From positions 868,001 to 932,000 of the forward strand of contig JADKKB010000007.1 of the NCBI GenBank assembly GCA_016720705.1: a stretch of 64,000 bases of DNA. The letters are read 5' to 3'. The stretch comes from Chloracidobacterium sp. GTDB lineage: Bacteria > Acidobacteriota > Blastocatellia > Pyrinomonadales > Pyrinomonadaceae. The notes under the pieces are model-generated. The model saw nothing but the letters and a program-made list of their open reading frames with translations. It searched no databases and was not told the origin of the DNA. The position numbers and the translations under genes were made by a program. The first letter of the stretch is position 1. Every line of letters begins with the position of its first letter. Positions 1 to 8,724 of the stretch are shown in pieces.

Positions 1-188
1 ATTGACCCGACCGTGATCGTCGCCGAGTTGCTAAAGCCGGCGAGCCCTTGCGACGGCGTGATTATTCCCGAGATAAGCAACAACGCCATAACGAGCAGAG
101 CCACAAGGTCTACCCGAAACTTCTCGGTAACGAAAAGGAACGCCGCCAAGATCAGAACGGCCAAAACAATAATGATCTGTAGGGACAT
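1..188 (-). CDS. SLC13/DASS-family permease, N-terminal part (cut off by window edge)
   Basis: The minus strand is open from an ATG at 188 to the window edge and reads MSLQIIIVLAVLILAAFLF, then a second hydrophobic stretch, then GFSNSATITVG. Two closely spaced membrane segments followed by a GFSN-x-A-x-xTVG element are what I know from the start of SLC13-family (divalent anion:sodium symporter, often with TrkA-C domains) permeases, which import anions such as sulfate or dicarboxylates. About 62 codons are visible, so the substrate cannot be judged. The 3' end lies outside the window. Confidence 0.6.
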   Translation of the reverse strand, partial: MSLQIIIVLAVLILAAFLFVTEKFRVDLVALLVMALLLISGIITPSQGLAGFSNSATITVGS

Positions 189-436
189 TAATTCTGCCAA
201 TCACCGCTAAATGGAATGACCTTAGCAGGTCGACCGCGTCGACGAAATGTCTTGCGAATTACGGCTGCACATTCCTCACGACGAAGTTGAAATTTAACTC
301 GCCAATCATTTCAATAAGGCATCAAACGAAACTCGTCCAGAATCTCGGTCCGATACAAATGAAGGAATAGTAACCAAAAAGCGATATTCTCTTTCGAGTG
401 AAGAGACAGCGTCTCGCCTCCCCACTTTCCGAGATA

Positions 437-631
437 TCACTTGACGGCAAAAAAGGCCGCCAGACAATCCATTTCGTCTTCAGGGAAGACTCTAGTCGTC
501 TTGATCTGCTCGCAAAGATCGGGAAAATTCCAAGTCGACCTCGGATCGCGACGTTTCATTTCTTAGTGCTTGTAACCATCAAAACGGAGGGCAGAGGTAT
601 CGAGAATTTCTCCCTCTTCCATCCGTGCCAT
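437..631 (-). other. Possible small ORF with an in-frame TAA, directly after the aldehyde dehydrogenase gene
   Basis: Two bases after the aldehyde dehydrogenase stop, an ATG at 631 opens a 22-codon frame (MARMEEGEILDTS...). It ends at TAA 565-563. The same frame resumes with GAA ATG at 559 and runs 40 codons to TGA at 437 (MKRRDPRSTWNF...CLAAFFAVK). Both halves are in one frame and have ordinary soluble composition, so this may be one gene of about 64 codons broken by a single stop, or chance. I recognise no family. The rest of the 190-633 stretch holds nothing else I can support. Confidence 0.25.
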
Positions 632-633
632 AT

Positions 634-2160
634 TTATATTTCCACCTCATCGATCTGAGCCTTCTGCAACTTGCCCGAATGATCGATATACAGTGCTTTC
701 CACTCCGTGAAGATGTCAAGAACCTGTGTTCCGGCTTCGCGGTGGCCGTTGCCCGTACCCTTGGTTCCGCCAAACGGCAGATGGACCTCAGCACCGATGG
801 TGGCTGAGTTAACGTAGCAAATGCCGGTATATAGTTCCTGCATCGCGTAAAAGGCCTGATTGATATCCTGTGTATAGATCGCCGACGAAAGGCCGTATGC
901 GACGCCGTTGACGATCTCGATCGCCTCATCAAGCGTCGAGAATGGGATCACGCTCGTGACCGGGCCGAAGATCTCTTCCTGGCCGATCCGCATGCCCGGC
1001 TTCACGTCTGTAAAGACTGTCGGTTCAATAAAATAGCCATTCTTGAAGTCGCCTTTGGTCATAATGTTGCCGCCGCAGGCGAGCGTGGCTTTGTCGTGGA
1101 TCTTGCCGATCTCGATGTAGCCGCGAATCTTTTCCATCGCCCGCTCGTTGATCACGGGTCCGACCTCTGTCCGCGGATCAAGGCCGCTGCCGACGCGGAG
1201 CTTTTTGACTCGTTCGACGAGCTTTTCGCAGAATTTCTTATAGACTTTTTTGTGTACGACCAGTCGCGACGAAGCTGTGCAGCGTTGTCCGCTGGTGCCG
1301 AACGCTCCCCATAGCGAACCGTCGACCGCATTATCAATGTCGGCGTCATCCATCACGATGATCGCGTTTTTGCCGCCCATTTCGAGACTGACGATCTTGT
1401 TATCTCGGGCACACGCCTCGGCGATCGTGCGTCCGGTCGATGTCGAACCGGTAAACGAGATCAGCCGAACGTCTTGATGGTCGACAAGTGCGGCTCCCGC
1501 GTCGCCGAATCCATTTACAACATTGACGACTCCTGCCGGAATGCCGGCCTCCTCGCACGACTTAACAAGATTGATCGTCGAAAGCGGCACATCTTCGCCG
1601 GATTTGATAACGACCGTATTACCGCAAACCAGAGCCGGTATTAGCTTCCAAGACGGGATTGCCATCGGGAAATTGAACGGCGTGATCAGCCCGCACAGGC
1701 CAACCGGTTGGCGGACGCACATTGCGAACTTATTGGGCATTTCGGCCGGTGTGGTAAATCCGTGTAGGCGGCGGCCTTCGCCCGCTGTATAGTACGTACA
1801 GTCTATTGCTTCCTGCACATCGCCGCCGGCTTCCTTGAGCACCTTGCCCATCTCGCGGGTCATCTGCTGCGTAAATGTGTCCTTATTCTTGCGCAGAATT
1901 TCGCCGAGTGTGAATAGTATCTCGGCTCGTTTCGGGGCCGGCGTGCGGCGCCACCTCGTCGCGGCACCCTTGGCAGCAGCGACGGCGGCATTGACATCAT
2001 CTTGATTTGAGGCCGGAAATCGCCCGACAATATCGGATGTGTCGGCGGGATTAACGTTGTCAAACCACTCGCCGGACGACGACTTGACCCACTCGCCGCC
2101 GATGTAATTGTAATATTTCTTTACTGTCTTCTTAGTCGTTTCTTGTTTTGCTTTTGCCAT
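634..2160 (-). CDS. NAD(P)-dependent aldehyde dehydrogenase
   Basis: This 508-residue ALDH-superfamily protein should oxidise an aldehyde to its carboxylate in the cytosol. Visible family features are the N-terminal YIGGEWV start, the substrate-tunnel motif TPFNFP, the general-base glutamate in SLEMGGKNA, the catalytic cysteine in GTSGQRCTASSR, and EEIFGPV near the C-terminus. The C-terminal FGGTKGTGNGHREAG is typical of semialdehyde-type ALDHs (2-oxoglutarate or aminoadipate semialdehyde), but this does not settle the substrate. It starts with a lysine-rich segment (MAKAKQETTKKTVKKYY). The htrA-like gene lies 20 bases upstream in the same direction, so co-transcription is plausible. Confidence 0.9.
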   Translation of the reverse strand: MAKAKQETTKKTVKKYYNYIGGEWVKSSSGEWFDNVNPADTSDIVGRFPASNQDDVNAAVAAAKGAATRWRRTPAPKRAEILFTLGEILRKNKDTFTQQMTREMGKVLKEAGGDVQEAIDCTYYTAGEGRRLHGFTTPAEMPNKFAMCVRQPVGLCGLITPFNFPMAIPSWKLIPALVCGNTVVIKSGEDVPLSTINLVKSCEEAGIPAGVVNVVNGFGDAGAALVDHQDVRLISFTGSTSTGRTIAEACARDNKIVSLEMGGKNAIIVMDDADIDNAVDGSLWGAFGTSGQRCTASSRLVVHKKVYKKFCEKLVERVKKLRVGSGLDPRTEVGPVINERAMEKIRGYIEIGKIHDKATLACGGNIMTKGDFKNGYFIEPTVFTDVKPGMRIGQEEIFGPVTSVIPFSTLDEAIEIVNGVAYGLSSAIYTQDINQAFYAMQELYTGICYVNSATIGAEVHLPFGGTKGTGNGHREAGTQVLDIFTEWKALYIDHSGKLQKAQIDEVEI

Positions 2161-2179
2161 AAAATTAAGGATATTTATC

Positions 2180-3685
2180 CTATCTAACTGTAAATTGAAC
2201 CAACTTAAATTGAGCCGTCTTTGACCGCGGATCGTACGAGATCACCTGTAAAACTACGGGATCGCCGGCCTTTAATTTTGCCACTATTTCACCAAAACTC
2301 TTTGTATCAGTCACACTCACACGGTTGATCCGCTGGATCAGATCGCCCTCACTCAGCACCGGTTCGCCGATGTTGGTGCGAATATCCGCAATGTAGCTCG
2401 CCGGATTGACTTCCCTTACAAGTAAACCTTTTTGGCCCTCAAGTTTATAGGTCGCGGCGAGCGTCGGGGTAAGGTCCGCGAGTGTTAGGCCAAACGGCTT
2501 TTCGGGCGGCTTGACCCCGTCGACCGGCAACTTGCGGCCGCTATCGTCATCCGCAGACGCCCGTGTAACGGTCGGACGTTCAGCGAGTTTGATCGTTATA
2601 GACTTTTTCTCGACGCCGCTCGCCGACTCACGCATAAAGACCATTTCGACCGAGGTGTCCGGCGACGTCGAAGCCACTTTGGCGATCAGGTCCTGAGCAC
2701 TTATGACCTTTTGCTTATTAAATTCGACCACCACATCGCCGACCTGCAAACCTGCTAGAGCCGCCGAACTCTGTTTGTCGCGGAGTTCCGTGATTATTGC
2801 CCCGCGCTCATCTCCGAGTCCGTAAACCTTTGCGTATTCGGCTTTTACGGTATCAAGCAGCACTCCGAGATAACCACGCTTGACCTTGCCGAATTTCAAT
2901 ATCTGACCAAATACACGCTCCGTTTCATCCGCCGGCAGGGCAAATCCTACGCCGTTGGAATCGCCGCTCGTCGTCGCGATCTGCGAATTAACGCCGATCA
3001 CTTCGCCGTCGAGGTTGACGAGTGGTCCGCCGGAGTTGCCGCGATTGATGGCAGCATCGGTCTGGATAAACTTCTGAAATGCCGACGTACCGGGCGTTTC
3101 ACGCTTTTTCTGCGAGATAATACCCGCAGTAACGCTTTTCTCAAGCCCAAACGGTGAACCGATCGCCAGCACCCAGTCGCCAACCTCGGACTTGTCCGCA
3201 TCCCCGAAGGCGAGTGCCGGAAGTTCGCGTCCCGCGTCGATCTTCAGCACCGCGATGTCCGTCTCCTCATCCGCACCGATGACCTTGGCGATAAACTCCT
3301 CACCGGAGTCGAGTTTGACAGTAATACGCGATGCGTTATCGATCACGTGGGCGTTGGTTATGACGTACCCGGCCTTATCGACTATAAAACCGCTCCCGAC
3401 CGAAAACGCAGGCCGCCGTGTCTGTTGCCGACGAAAAAAGTCGAGAATATCCTCGGAATCTCCGGGCGTCGAGTTGCCCGTGGCGACGGTCACCGGAACC
3501 TTGCCCTTTGTTTCGATACTCACGACCGCCGGCCCGACCTTTTTGGCGATCGACGAAAACGAGATCGAAAGCGATTCCCGACTCGGCATCGCCTGTGCAC
3601 TCACTTTCGTCGCCGCAGATGCGACGAGCAACACGGCGATGAAAACTGCCGCACCGATTGTAAAGAAACTCCTGACTCTGTACAT
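2180..3685 (-). CDS. HtrA/DegP-family periplasmic serine protease with PDZ domains
   Basis: The ATG at 3685 is chosen because GGAG stands seven bases upstream and the protein then begins with a good signal peptide (MYRVRSFFTIGAAVFIAVLL...VSAQA). The frame is open further upstream but that extension looks spurious. The trypsin-like triad is complete: His in ITNAHVIDN, Asp in DEETDIAVLKI and Ser in NRGNSGGPLVN. The protease domain is followed by one clear PDZ domain (GYLGVLLD..., AALAGLQVGDVV) and a second PDZ-like region near the C-terminus (EGDLIQRINRVSV). The family degrades or refolds damaged envelope proteins. About 500 residues is a normal DegP/DegQ length. Confidence 0.92.
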   Translation of the reverse strand: MYRVRSFFTIGAAVFIAVLLVASAATKVSAQAMPSRESLSISFSSIAKKVGPAVVSIETKGKVPVTVATGNSTPGDSEDILDFFRRQQTRRPAFSVGSGFIVDKAGYVITNAHVIDNASRITVKLDSGEEFIAKVIGADEETDIAVLKIDAGRELPALAFGDADKSEVGDWVLAIGSPFGLEKSVTAGIISQKKRETPGTSAFQKFIQTDAAINRGNSGGPLVNLDGEVIGVNSQIATTSGDSNGVGFALPADETERVFGQILKFGKVKRGYLGVLLDTVKAEYAKVYGLGDERGAIITELRDKQSSAALAGLQVGDVVVEFNKQKVISAQDLIAKVASTSPDTSVEMVFMRESASGVEKKSITIKLAERPTVTRASADDDSGRKLPVDGVKPPEKPFGLTLADLTPTLAATYKLEGQKGLLVREVNPASYIADIRTNIGEPVLSEGDLIQRINRVSVTDTKSFGEIVAKLKAGDPVVLQVISYDPRSKTAQFKLVQFTVR

Positions 3686-3774
3686 TGCAATTTCTCCGGA
3701 AAAACAAGAACTACGCAATATTACGCTTTGAAAGATTATATCAAATGGCCCCGCCAATTTCCCGACCGGCCTAA

Positions 3775-4734
3775 CTAAGGTGCAAGTAAGATCTTTAAGG
3801 CACCTTTTTTTGATGCCTCGCCCATTGCACTCACGCCATCACTTAAAGGCATCTTGCCGCCGATCAATCGAGTTACATCGATCCGGCCAGACTCGAGCAG
3901 ATCGACAGCGGGGGCAAATCGTCCGCACCTCGAACCGACGACCGAAATTTCATTTACCACCACGCGTGACGCATTCCACGTCGGCGTTCCGTGAAATGTC
4001 GATTTAAGTACGATGGTCCCGCGGGGCCGAACGAGGTCGAGGGCCGTGGCAAATCCACTCTCAGACCCGCTCGCCTCGACCACGACGTCAAATGAGCCAT
4101 TCAAGGATCCCGTAATTTCATCGACAAGCATTGTTTCGATATCGGCCGCGGACGCGATATCGAGTTTTGATCGATGCTTGCCGATACTGATGACATTATC
4201 GCTCACAAGCCGCAGGCTCATTGCACACAGCAGGCCGAGTTTCCCGTCGCCGATCACGGCAAGACGCGTGTCCCTTTTGATGTCGGCCATTTCGCGGATC
4301 CCCCACGCTGCGGCGAGCGGTTCGGCAAATACTGCCTGCTCATTCGAGACGTTATCCGGCACGACCACAAGATTTTCTGCCGGCAGACGCAGAAATTCGG
4401 CGTGTGCGCCGTCGCGGCCGACGATGCCGAGCACTGTACGCGACGGGCAATGTCGCGGATCGCCGCCTACGCAATTCGCACAGACGCCGCATCCGGCATT
4501 GATCTCGCCAACGACCCGTTTACCGATCAGATCTGTCCGATCGGCCAATTCCTCGACGATGCCGACAAATTCGTGCCCGATCGTCCCGCTAAAACCCGCG
4601 TATCCACGAACGATCTCGATATCCGTGTTACATATTCCGGACATTACAACGCGGATCAATGCCTCGCTGCCCGCGAACGGAGGATCGATCTCATCCACCG
4701 AGAGTCGGCCGCCGGTAAACCTTAGTGCTTTCAT
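3775..4734 (-). CDS. Zinc-dependent alcohol dehydrogenase-like protein (MDR family)
   Basis: A 319-residue medium-chain dehydrogenase. Catalytic-zinc ligands are the cysteine in SGICNTDIE and the histidine in IGHEFVG. The four structural-zinc cysteines are in AGCGVCANCVGGDPRHC. The Rossmann segment reads LAVIGDGKLGLL, slightly off the usual GxGxxG. The protein is about 20-30 residues shorter than typical ADHs. The family oxidises alcohols or polyols with NAD(P), and the substrate cannot be read from the sequence. The next gene upstream is divergent, with about 175 bases between them for both promoters. Confidence 0.85.
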   Translation of the reverse strand: MKALRFTGGRLSVDEIDPPFAGSEALIRVVMSGICNTDIEIVRGYAGFSGTIGHEFVGIVEELADRTDLIGKRVVGEINAGCGVCANCVGGDPRHCPSRTVLGIVGRDGAHAEFLRLPAENLVVVPDNVSNEQAVFAEPLAAAWGIREMADIKRDTRLAVIGDGKLGLLCAMSLRLVSDNVISIGKHRSKLDIASAADIETMLVDEITGSLNGSFDVVVEASGSESGFATALDLVRPRGTIVLKSTFHGTPTWNASRVVVNEISVVGSRCGRFAPAVDLLESGRIDVTRLIGGKMPLSDGVSAMGEASKKGALKILLAP

Positions 4735-4910
4735 ATTCTGTTTTACTGCAGATCTGCTCCATCAATGCTGTTAGAATGATATGTGACGCACCCAAATTAG
4801 CAAAAGTTTGCTCGCTGATCTTCACAAAATTTACTTTTTGCCGCGCGAACCATATACTTTCAAGGGTAATAAATAGGTTGGGCCCGATTGAGGCCGAATA
4901 TATCGAAATT

Positions 4911-5531
4911 ATGCAACGAATTATTTTGTTAGTCGCCGCGTTAGCGGTCTTGGCGGTAACTTTTAGCTGCGGTGGCAGCGGCAGCGGCAGTCTGACGGGC
5001 GGCGGCGAATCGCCAACGGAAGCTTATAAGCGGCTCTTTAAGGCGGTCAAATCGAAGGACGTCGAGGCGATCAAGGCCGAGTTATCGGTGAAATCGATCG
5101 AATTTGCCAAAATGGCAGCCGGTCGAAACAACACGCCTATCGAAAAAGTATTCGAAAACGGCTTTACCGCTACGACTATGAACGCAACTTTGCCTGAGAT
5201 CCGGGATCAGCGAATCGCCGAAAATATGGGTGCGGTCGAGGTTTACAATGCCAAGGACAGCCGTTGGGAAGACCTGCCGTTCGTACTCGAAGACGGTAAA
5301 TGGAAACTCGCCGTTGGCGACCTATTTGCAGGCTCTTTCAAATCGCCGGGTAAGGGGCGTGACGCGATCGAGAAAGAAGCGGCCAACGTCGCCAATCCCA
5401 ACGTGGTTCAGGCTCCGGCTCCAAATACGTCAGCTAACGCCAATATCGTGCCGATCGTGCCAAAACCTGCGGCCAATTCAGTTTCTAACAGCGTCAATCC
5501 GGTTCCGAAACCGGCAAATGCGTCAAAATGA
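4911..5531 (+). CDS. Secreted lipoprotein, DUF4878-like
   Basis: The start at 4911 is chosen because the protein then begins MQRIILLVAALAVLAVTFSCGG, a lipoprotein signal with the lipobox cysteine at about residue 19. The frame is open upstream but not signal-like. The mature part has a glycine-serine tether, then SPTEAYKRLFKAVKSKDVEAI and a core ending in LEDGKWKLAVGDLF. This layout matches small NTF2-fold DUF4878-type lipoproteins. The tail is a low-complexity Asn/Pro/Ala/Val segment (KPAANSVSNSVNPVP). The function is unknown. It overlaps the next gene by ATGA, so the two are co-translated. Confidence 0.7.
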   Translation: MQRIILLVAALAVLAVTFSCGGSGSGSLTGGGESPTEAYKRLFKAVKSKDVEAIKAELSVKSIEFAKMAAGRNNTPIEKVFENGFTATTMNATLPEIRDQRIAENMGAVEVYNAKDSRWEDLPFVLEDGKWKLAVGDLFAGSFKSPGKGRDAIEKEAANVANPNVVQAPAPNTSANANIVPIVPKPAANSVSNSVNPVPKPANASK

Positions 5532-5866
5532 TGACCGCGGCGGAGTTCCGCTCGATAGTAGAACAATACGTAAGGCACGGCTGGGTTCTCCGCCGTGTTT
5601 TACTTTCTGAATCCACACGACAAAAGCTCGCCGATCAGGTTGCCGGGGTCCTTGGCGAGGCTCCCGTCGTTGAACGTGAGTTTGATGCGGCCTGGTTTTC
5701 GAGACCGCCGGCCGACGGCACTATCGCTTGGGAGATCCGAAACCTCGGGGACACCCCGTATGCGTTGGTCGAGCACCTTGACGAAGGTGACCCGCAGTTT
5801 GAAAATGCCCTTAGACTTGTCGAGGAACGTCTTGTTGCGGCGGTCGCGTCGCGAAGATCAGCTTGA
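5528..5866 (+). CDS. Conserved-looking protein of unknown function
   Basis: A 112-residue soluble protein whose ATG overlaps the stop of the preceding lipoprotein gene (ATGA at 5528). It has no signal peptide or membrane segment. A helical N-terminal half (AAEFRSIVEQYVRHGWVLRRVLL) is followed by a short beta-like part (GTIAWEIRNLGDTPYALVEHL) and a charged helix. I recognise no motif. The tight overlap and the further co-oriented gene at 5904 suggest one transcript that ends at the terminator near 6565. Confidence 0.6.
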   Translation: MMTAAEFRSIVEQYVRHGWVLRRVLLSESTRQKLADQVAGVLGEAPVVEREFDAAWFSRPPADGTIAWEIRNLGDTPYALVEHLDEGDPQFENALRLVEERLVAAVASRRSA

Positions 5867-5903
5867 CAACGCTTGGGTGCGACTGCAAACTTAAGACATT
5901 GAA

Positions 5904-6521
5904 ATGATGATCAAAGACCTCAGCGGCAGGGTTGCAAGTGTATGGGAAGGCCTCCGCCCCGTCACCCGAAAAATGCTTGTAGGAGCATTACAATCCGGCG
6001 TTACGACCGCTGCTCCCCCCAACTCACGACACTATTACGACGCTCACGCAGATTGGGAACTTAGCCGTTTGCTCTCTGCCCTTGACGAGGAATCTTCGGC
6101 CGGCGAGGTTCGCAAGGACGCGGCCAAATTGACCGAGATCGAACACCTTGCCGACACTTGCGCTCGAGTGCTAGAGGATCAGACGGCGTCGGCCGAGGTC
6201 TTTATCCAGTTGGCTGAACGTGCGTTAAAGGAAAACGATTACGATCATCTCGACAAACTCGCCGATCGTTTGGCGGACAGATTTGCGGTGAGCGAGATGG
6301 CCGAGATAATTCGGCAAACGAGTGTCCCGCAAATACGTGCCATCACCTATGAGACATTGGCGATGATGCAGGTTCGAGCGATATTGCCATTGCTCGATGA
6401 TCCGCTATATGCCGGCATCGCCGCGAATGCCCTCGAATTGAAGGCTTTTGAATTTGAATCGGAAGAGGCCCGCGATGTACTAGACCAGTTTGATGCCGAA
6501 AATACCTCAGATAACGGTTAG
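5904..6521 (+). CDS. Helical protein of unknown function
   Basis: A 205-residue, largely alpha-helical cytosolic protein with no recognised motif. The N-terminus (MMIKDLSGRVASVWEGLRPVTRKMLVGAL) is followed by acidic helices with repeated Leu/Ala spacing (HLDKLADRLADRF, AITYETLAMMQVRAILPLL), which suggests a helical-repeat or bundle fold. It is the last gene of a three-gene plus-strand unit starting at 4911 and is followed by a strong bidirectional terminator. Confidence 0.6.
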   Translation: MMIKDLSGRVASVWEGLRPVTRKMLVGALQSGVTTAAPPNSRHYYDAHADWELSRLLSALDEESSAGEVRKDAAKLTEIEHLADTCARVLEDQTASAEVFIQLAERALKENDYDHLDKLADRLADRFAVSEMAEIIRQTSVPQIRAITYETLAMMQVRAILPLLDDPLYAGIAANALELKAFEFESEEARDVLDQFDAENTSDNG

Positions 6522-6560
6522 AGCCTGATCTTAAGCAAGTGATTTTCAGTTTGCGATATT

Positions 6561-6602
6561 AAAAAAAGCACGGACAAGGCAGGTCGCCGGGTCCGTGCTT
6601 TT
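6561..6602. terminator. Bidirectional rho-independent terminator
   Basis: AAAAGCACGGAC and GTCCGTGCTTTT form a perfect stem around a GC-rich loop, with an A-run on the left and a T-run on the right. It sits between the plus-strand unit ending at 6521 and glyA ending at 6625, so it can serve both. Confidence 0.9.
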
Positions 6603-6624
6603 GTAATTCGCAGTTGAGAGCGGA

Positions 6625-7917
6625 TCAGGCCGATTCGCCACGATCCTGCTTTAACCGTGTCGGATACATCGGGAACTTGGCGGTCAGTTCCAGGACTTCG
6701 CGACGAACACGGTTCTTCACCTCGGCTGATTCCGGTTCGTGGATGACAGAGGCGATCATAGTTCCGATCGCTCGCATTTCATCCTCTTTCATACCGCGCG
6801 TTGTCAGCGCGGGAGTTCCGAGCCTGACGCCCGAGGCGATAAATGGCTTGTTAGTATCGAATGGTATCGTATTTTTGTTGACCGTGATGTGAGCTTCACC
6901 TAGCGCCTGCTCGGCAACCTTGCCGGTCACACCCTTGCCGTCCATAAATACGTCGACCATCAAGAGGTGGTTGTCGGTGCCGCCCGAGACGAGACGCAGG
7001 CCCGAATCGGCCAGCGTCTCGGCGAGGGCGTGAGCGTTATCGATCACCTGCTGCTGATAGGCCTTAAAATCTCCGCGAAGAGCCTCGCCGAACGCCACAG
7101 CCTTGGCCGCGATAATGTGCATCAGCGGACCGCCCTGCACGCCCGGAAAGACACTGCGGTTAATATCGGCCGCAAATTCTTCGCGGCAAAGTATTAATCC
7201 ACCGCGCGGTCCGCGCAGAGTCTTGTGTGTTGTCGTGGTGACAAATTCGCAATGCGGTACCGGCGAAGGGTGCAATCCAACCGCCACGAGACCCGCGATA
7301 TGAGCGATGTCCGCCATCACCTTGGCTCCCACGCTCCGGGCGATCTCGCCGATGCGTGCAAAATCGATGGTCCTTGCATACGCGGACGCTCCGCAGATGA
7401 TCAGTTTTGGACGATGCTCTTCGGCCTTTTGCAGGATCTCGTCGTAATCGATCTGTTCGGTATCACGACGGACGCCATAGTCCGCAACTTTGTAGTTGAT
7501 GCCGGAAAAATTAAGCGGATGACCGTGCGTCAGGTGACCTCCGTGCGAGAGGTTCATACCCAATATCGTGTCGCCGTGATCGAGAGCGGTCATCAGAACC
7601 GCCATATTCGCCTGCGCACCCGAGTGCGGTTGGACGTTGGCGTGCTCTGCTCCGAACATCTCTTTCGCCCGATCGATCGCCAGAGTCTCAACAACGTCGA
7701 CAAACTCGCATCCGCCGTAATATCGCTTGGCCGGATATCCTTCGGCATATTTGTTTGTCAAAACGCTGCCCATAGTCTCGAGCACTGCTTCGGAGACAAA
7801 ATTCTCCGATGCGATCAACTCAAGCCCATCAACCTGTCTCCGAACCTCGTTATCAAGAGCGTTGCTAACGATCGGGTCGACTTCGTTTATATTTGCTGTA
7901 AAAAAAGCATTTGTCAT
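6625..7917 (-). CDS. glyA: Serine hydroxymethyltransferase
   Basis: It interconverts serine and glycine with tetrahydrofolate/5,10-methylene-THF, using PLP, in the cytosol. Diagnostic stretches are LELIASENFVS, NKYAEGYPAKRYYGGCE, VQPHSGAQANMAV, MADIAHIAGLVA, and TTTTHKTLRGPRGG with the PLP-binding lysine. The length of about 430 residues is normal. Three in-frame starts (TTG 7935, ATG 7926, ATG 7917) lie close together after GAGGA. 7917 gives the usual spacing, but 7926 is equally possible. Confidence 0.97.
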   Translation of the reverse strand: MTNAFFTANINEVDPIVSNALDNEVRRQVDGLELIASENFVSEAVLETMGSVLTNKYAEGYPAKRYYGGCEFVDVVETLAIDRAKEMFGAEHANVQPHSGAQANMAVLMTALDHGDTILGMNLSHGGHLTHGHPLNFSGINYKVADYGVRRDTEQIDYDEILQKAEEHRPKLIICGASAYARTIDFARIGEIARSVGAKVMADIAHIAGLVAVGLHPSPVPHCEFVTTTTHKTLRGPRGGLILCREEFAADINRSVFPGVQGGPLMHIIAAKAVAFGEALRGDFKAYQQQVIDNAHALAETLADSGLRLVSGGTDNHLLMVDVFMDGKGVTGKVAEQALGEAHITVNKNTIPFDTNKPFIASGVRLGTPALTTRGMKEDEMRAIGTMIASVIHEPESAEVKNRVRREVLELTAKFPMYPTRLKQDRGESA

Positions 7918-7968
7918 ATTATTCATTATCCTCAACGATCGAAATTAGTCCGTCGTCGTAAAAATATC

Positions 7969-8178
7969 CTAAATCAGTTCCTCCGGAACTGCCCCGTGAA
8001 TACGCTTGAAAATATACAATTCGCGTTCTTTAGATGTTAGGTGCTCCGGAATAGCTATTTTTGCGAATTCCTTCGCATCATCGTACATTTCCGCGCACAT
8101 CAGGAAGCGGTCTTCGAGCGTTTTTGACATCAAAATCTCGCGAACTAATGCCCGGTTTTGTCTCGAAGTATTGTCCAT
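7969..8178 (-). CDS. Small protein paired with the broken nucleotidyltransferase gene
   Basis: A protein of up to 69 residues with the core KTLEDRFLMCAEMYDDAKEF and the C-terminal part ELYIFKRIHGAVPEELI. An internal ATG at 8130 would remove the overlap with the gene upstream and give 53 residues. I have no function for it. Its position directly after an AbiEii-like nucleotidyltransferase frame suggests a two-gene module, perhaps toxin-antitoxin-like, but nothing in the sequence proves that. Confidence 0.55.
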   Translation of the reverse strand: MDNTSRQNRALVREILMSKTLEDRFLMCAEMYDDAKEFAKIAIPEHLTSKERELYIFKRIHGAVPEELI

Positions 8179-8705
8179 TGCTCAACTTCCGTCCAAATAT
8201 CGAGTAGGTCCAACGCGGCGACCCATTTTACTACGTATTCTGAATCATATTCGGACTCGGTGAGATTAGCAATATCACGGATCTGCATCTCAGAATGTGT
8301 TTCACTAGCCCACATAAGCTTTGCCACGATCAGATCTTCTTTTGTCGTCGTCCAGAATTCGATTCCCAAAACCGAAACCTTAAATCTTCGGCTGAAACTC
8401 TCACGAGCAACCGGCGAATCTTTTTGAATTATGCAAATGATCTTCCCGCCGTGTGTTTGATCGATAATGTTGAACATCCTCCGCATTCGGCCTGCACGAC
8501 GCACGGTATCCGGACTGATGTAATACTCGTGGTCAAATGTCTCGACAAAGCGCGTCAGATTTTCTTCATTCAACTGAATGACGATATCGATATCGCGCGT
8601 CATACGGATCTCGCCGTAAGCGGTCATCGGTTACGAACCCGTAACCATATATTCAAGACCGAGTTTATCGATCTTTGCAATAAAATCACGCAATGTCTCG
8701 ATCAT
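8145..8705 (-). pseudogene. Nucleotidyltransferase (AbiEii/DUF6036-like) with an in-frame TAA
   Basis: From ATG 8705 the frame reads MIETLRDFIAKIDKLGLEYMVTGS, then TAA at 8633-8631, then PMTAYGEIRMTRDIDIVIQL and on to the stop at 8145. Nucleotidyltransferase-fold proteins of this kind have a continuous GS-x-AM-x-YG...TxDIDI segment, so the stop falls inside the nucleotide-binding motif. The D-x-D pair (DIDIV) and the rest of the fold (FWTTTKEDLIVAKLMWA) are intact. A re-start at ATG 8627 would lack the GS motif. This is either a nonsense mutation or a base error. ligA ends 2 bases past the more upstream possible ATG at 8723. Confidence 0.75.
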
Positions 8706-8724
8706 TGAAACGCCTTTTTTCATT

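Noticed and set aside
398..658. Plus-strand open frame of 86 codons before the aldehyde dehydrogenase end.
   Set aside because: No start signal, random composition, and it overlaps the end of a certain gene on the other strand.
563..8633. Genetic recoding of TAA as sense, suggested by two in-frame TAA codons.
   Set aside because: TAA is used as the ordinary stop of many intact genes here, and RF1 is normal. Mutation or base error is simpler.
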